The notes under the pieces were generated by a model, which saw only the letters and a program-made list of their open reading frames with translations, was not told the origin of the DNA and did no database searches. Position numbers and translations under genes: made by a program. From Moritella sp. F3 (GTDB taxonomy: Bacteria; Pseudomonadota; Gammaproteobacteria; Enterobacterales; Moritellaceae), in NCBI RefSeq assembly GCF_015082335.1, contig NZ_BLRL01000002.1, positions 286,569 to 350,568 of the forward strand: 64,000 nt of DNA. The letters are read 5' to 3'. Positions 62,628 through 64,000 of the stretch are shown in pieces. Each line of letters opens with the position of its first letter. The stretch's first letter is position 1.

Positions 62628-63695
62628 TTATTGGTTTATTCTGTACTGCGCCATTACACCATTTTGTTGTTTAAACTGAGCGGTCATATCACCCACATTG
62701 CTTTGCTCATCCGCTTTGAGCGTATAGTTTTTGCCATCATTGAGTTTATTAAAATCAACCTTAAACTGAGTGTACACATCCCCATACTGATAACGCATAT
62801 TCAGCTCTCTCTGTTCTAAATTATAAGTCAGGATGTATTGAGTTGCATAACCCGTCATCTTACCGTTCACGATACGGTTAGCAGCGTCGAGTGGAACTTT
62901 ATACGTTGAGCTATCAAGTTTAGCTAAACCATTAATCAAACTACTTGGCTCTTGCAACTGGGCTAGCATGTATTTATTCCATACAAAGCGCTCTGCTGGC
63001 CCTACGTTGCCATCGAGTGGATACTCACTTGAGAATTGCGATTGCTGTGTTGGTTTTTTCGCCTCCCAATTTGCTAAGTGCTCATGAAACTCTGGACTAT
63101 TTGTCATTACGTCATATTGCGCGCCATGATAGATTTTCCATTGACCATCAATAAACTCTAAAATCGCCGAGTCACCACTGGCATCTTGCAATGAATAATG
63201 GCCTTTTAACTTAGCGCCATCATGTGAAAACAACTGAAGCTGAATATCTTCAATTCCCACTAACGCTGCTTTAACGCTGCTAAAGTTATCTAAAAAATAC
63301 GGAATAACGCGCGAATTTTCTAATTGCACTTTATCGGCATTATACTCGCCACTACTTTCTTCCCCCAAATATAAGGCGTTCGCAGCTAAGCCTGCTTCAT
63401 TAAAACCATCAATACCCGCTTTACCGTAAAACGTCGTCAAAATTGAAGCGTACTTGGATGTCCATGTCATGACTTTGTCTCCAGATTCTGCACCTCGGTA
63501 ACTAATACCTTTTGCGCGCACATCAATTGTCGGGTGTGTTTCAACCATCCAGTCCATTGTTCGAGACACAAATACCCCGTGATCTTGAGTATCCCAAATC
63601 AAACGAGAACAAGCTTGCACCGCAGAGATCGCGGATGTGAATAGTGCTGCGCCAACTGCAATTTTGACTAATGATTTTTTTGCTAATAAAGTCAT
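62628..63695 (-). CDS. Choloylglycine hydrolase / penicillin V acylase family Ntn-hydrolase
   Basis: 355 residues. The signal peptide ends AVQA and the mature protein begins CSRLIWDT, exposing the N-terminal nucleophile cysteine (Cys29 of the precursor), as in periplasmic members of this family. Other landmarks are VSRTMDWMVETHP and NEAGLAANALYLG. Family members hydrolyse linear amides, including bile-salt conjugates, penicillin V and N-acyl homoserine lactones; the substrate here is unknown. ATG at 63695 has AGGT upstream. Confidence 0.88.
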   Translation of the reverse strand: MTLLAKKSLVKIAVGAALFTSAISAVQACSRLIWDTQDHGVFVSRTMDWMVETHPTIDVRAKGISYRGAESGDKVMTWTSKYASILTTFYGKAGIDGFNEAGLAANALYLGEESSGEYNADKVQLENSRVIPYFLDNFSSVKAALVGIEDIQLQLFSHDGAKLKGHYSLQDASGDSAILEFIDGQWKIYHGAQYDVMTNSPEFHEHLANWEAKKPTQQSQFSSEYPLDGNVGPAERFVWNKYMLAQLQEPSSLINGLAKLDSSTYKVPLDAANRIVNGKMTGYATQYILTYNLEQRELNMRYQYGDVYTQFKVDFNKLNDGKNYTLKADEQSNVGDMTAQFKQQNGVMAQYRINQ

Positions 63696-63851
63696 GCTTA
63701 ACCTACCTTGTAAGATGTTATCCCGGCAATGGAATTTTTTTAATTGTGATTGTTTACATTCCCTATAATAACGGTTTAATCTCACAGGTAACCTCAGCTA
63801 TGTTGGGTATAACCAAACAAAAAAAGTAACCAGACAACAAGGGACATAATA

Positions 63852-64000
63852 ATGCTTAGATTTAGTTTCGAACAGCTAGCGTCATTCGTCGCCGTTGCTG
63901 AAAAAGGTTCCTTTAGCAAAGCGGCGCAATCGCTCGGTAAAGACCGCTCAACCTTACACCAGCACGTTGGTAACTTAGAGATTGATTTAGGCATTACCTT
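63852..64000 (+). CDS. LysR-family transcriptional regulator, partial
   Basis: The first ~49 residues are in the window: FEQLASFVAVAEKGSFSKAA and LGKDRSTLHQHVGNLEIDLG are a LysR winged HTH. It is divergent from the acylase gene, so it is a candidate regulator for it. The remainder lies past the right edge. An overlapping minus-strand ORF is a shadow. Confidence 0.9.
   Translation, partial: MLRFSFEQLASFVAVAEKGSFSKAAQSLGKDRSTLHQHVGNLEIDLGIT

Noticed and set aside
1..64000. Insertion sequences, prophage or integrative element
   Set aside because: No transposase, integrase or long terminal inverted repeats were seen; gene content is ordinary chromosomal. The tRNA-Ser 3' end has no adjacent integrase or duplicated segment that I could find.

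Overview
The window is a chromosomal segment from a low-GC marine gammaproteobacterium. SdaC, YjjG, AtpI, DUF2860, DUF2913, DUF3187 and DUF3313 relatives, many short intergenic gaps and an abundance of LysR regulators fit the Alteromonadales/Vibrionales neighbourhood. Moritella or a close relative is my best guess from memory of these families, not something I could test. I see no rRNA, no CRISPR array, no phage and no transposase; there is one tRNA (Ser, anticodon GGA).

Layout. 0-5 kb: end of a crotonase gene, a TraF-like outer-membrane protein, tRNA-Ser, a lipoprotein, a glutathionyl-hydroquinone reductase and a DUF2860 protein. 5-14 kb: three LysR regulators of one subfamily interleaved with nitroreductase, DoxX, SnoaL-like and quinone-oxidoreductase genes (a redox/electrophile-stress neighbourhood), then a FadL porin. 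14-20 kb: YkgJ-like protein, Ogt, GabD, a stand-alone winged-helix protein, a dienoyl-CoA isomerase and an orphan AtpI. 20.9-24.8 kb: a same-strand cluster of a YHS-domain protein, a four-helix membrane protein, two different ATP-grasp proteins and an MFS-like exporter. The last four genes are tightly packed, and this is my best candidate for an undescribed small-molecule pathway. 25-38 kb: NRDE/DinB pair, HopJ, HBM chemoreceptor, thioesterase, RhtB exporter with a divergent GlxA-type regulator, a PAS-PAS-GGDEF-EAL protein, and an SdaC-type permease preceded by an overlapping Tyr/Ser-rich leader ORF.

39.1-40.3 kb is a gene-poor interval with a hexamer microsatellite and a degenerate array of about 85-bp composite repeats. 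It lies just upstream of an mlaE-mlaF-mlaD-mlaC-mlaA lipid-transport operon that lacks mlaB and whose MlaA carries an acidic repeat insertion. 44-50 kb: CNNM/CBS protein, DUF6172, DUF3313 lipoprotein, an orphan DNA methyltransferase paired with a second Cys-cluster protein, an RpoS-like alternative sigma factor and a patatin. 50-56 kb: dadA with a divergent LysR, a 50-residue membrane protein with a TTG start, a YeiH exporter, an HD-GYP phosphodiesterase and a DUF465 protein. 56.5-57.1 kb holds two tandem paralogous 48/49-residue helix-turn-helix-like proteins. 57-64 kb: a GST, an RND efflux pump with its adaptor, a choloylglycine-hydrolase-family enzyme and the start of another LysR gene.

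Starts were adjusted where a Shine-Dalgarno sequence or family N-terminus argued for an internal ATG; these choices are stated per gene. All functional names come from recognising motifs by eye; no database search was run.
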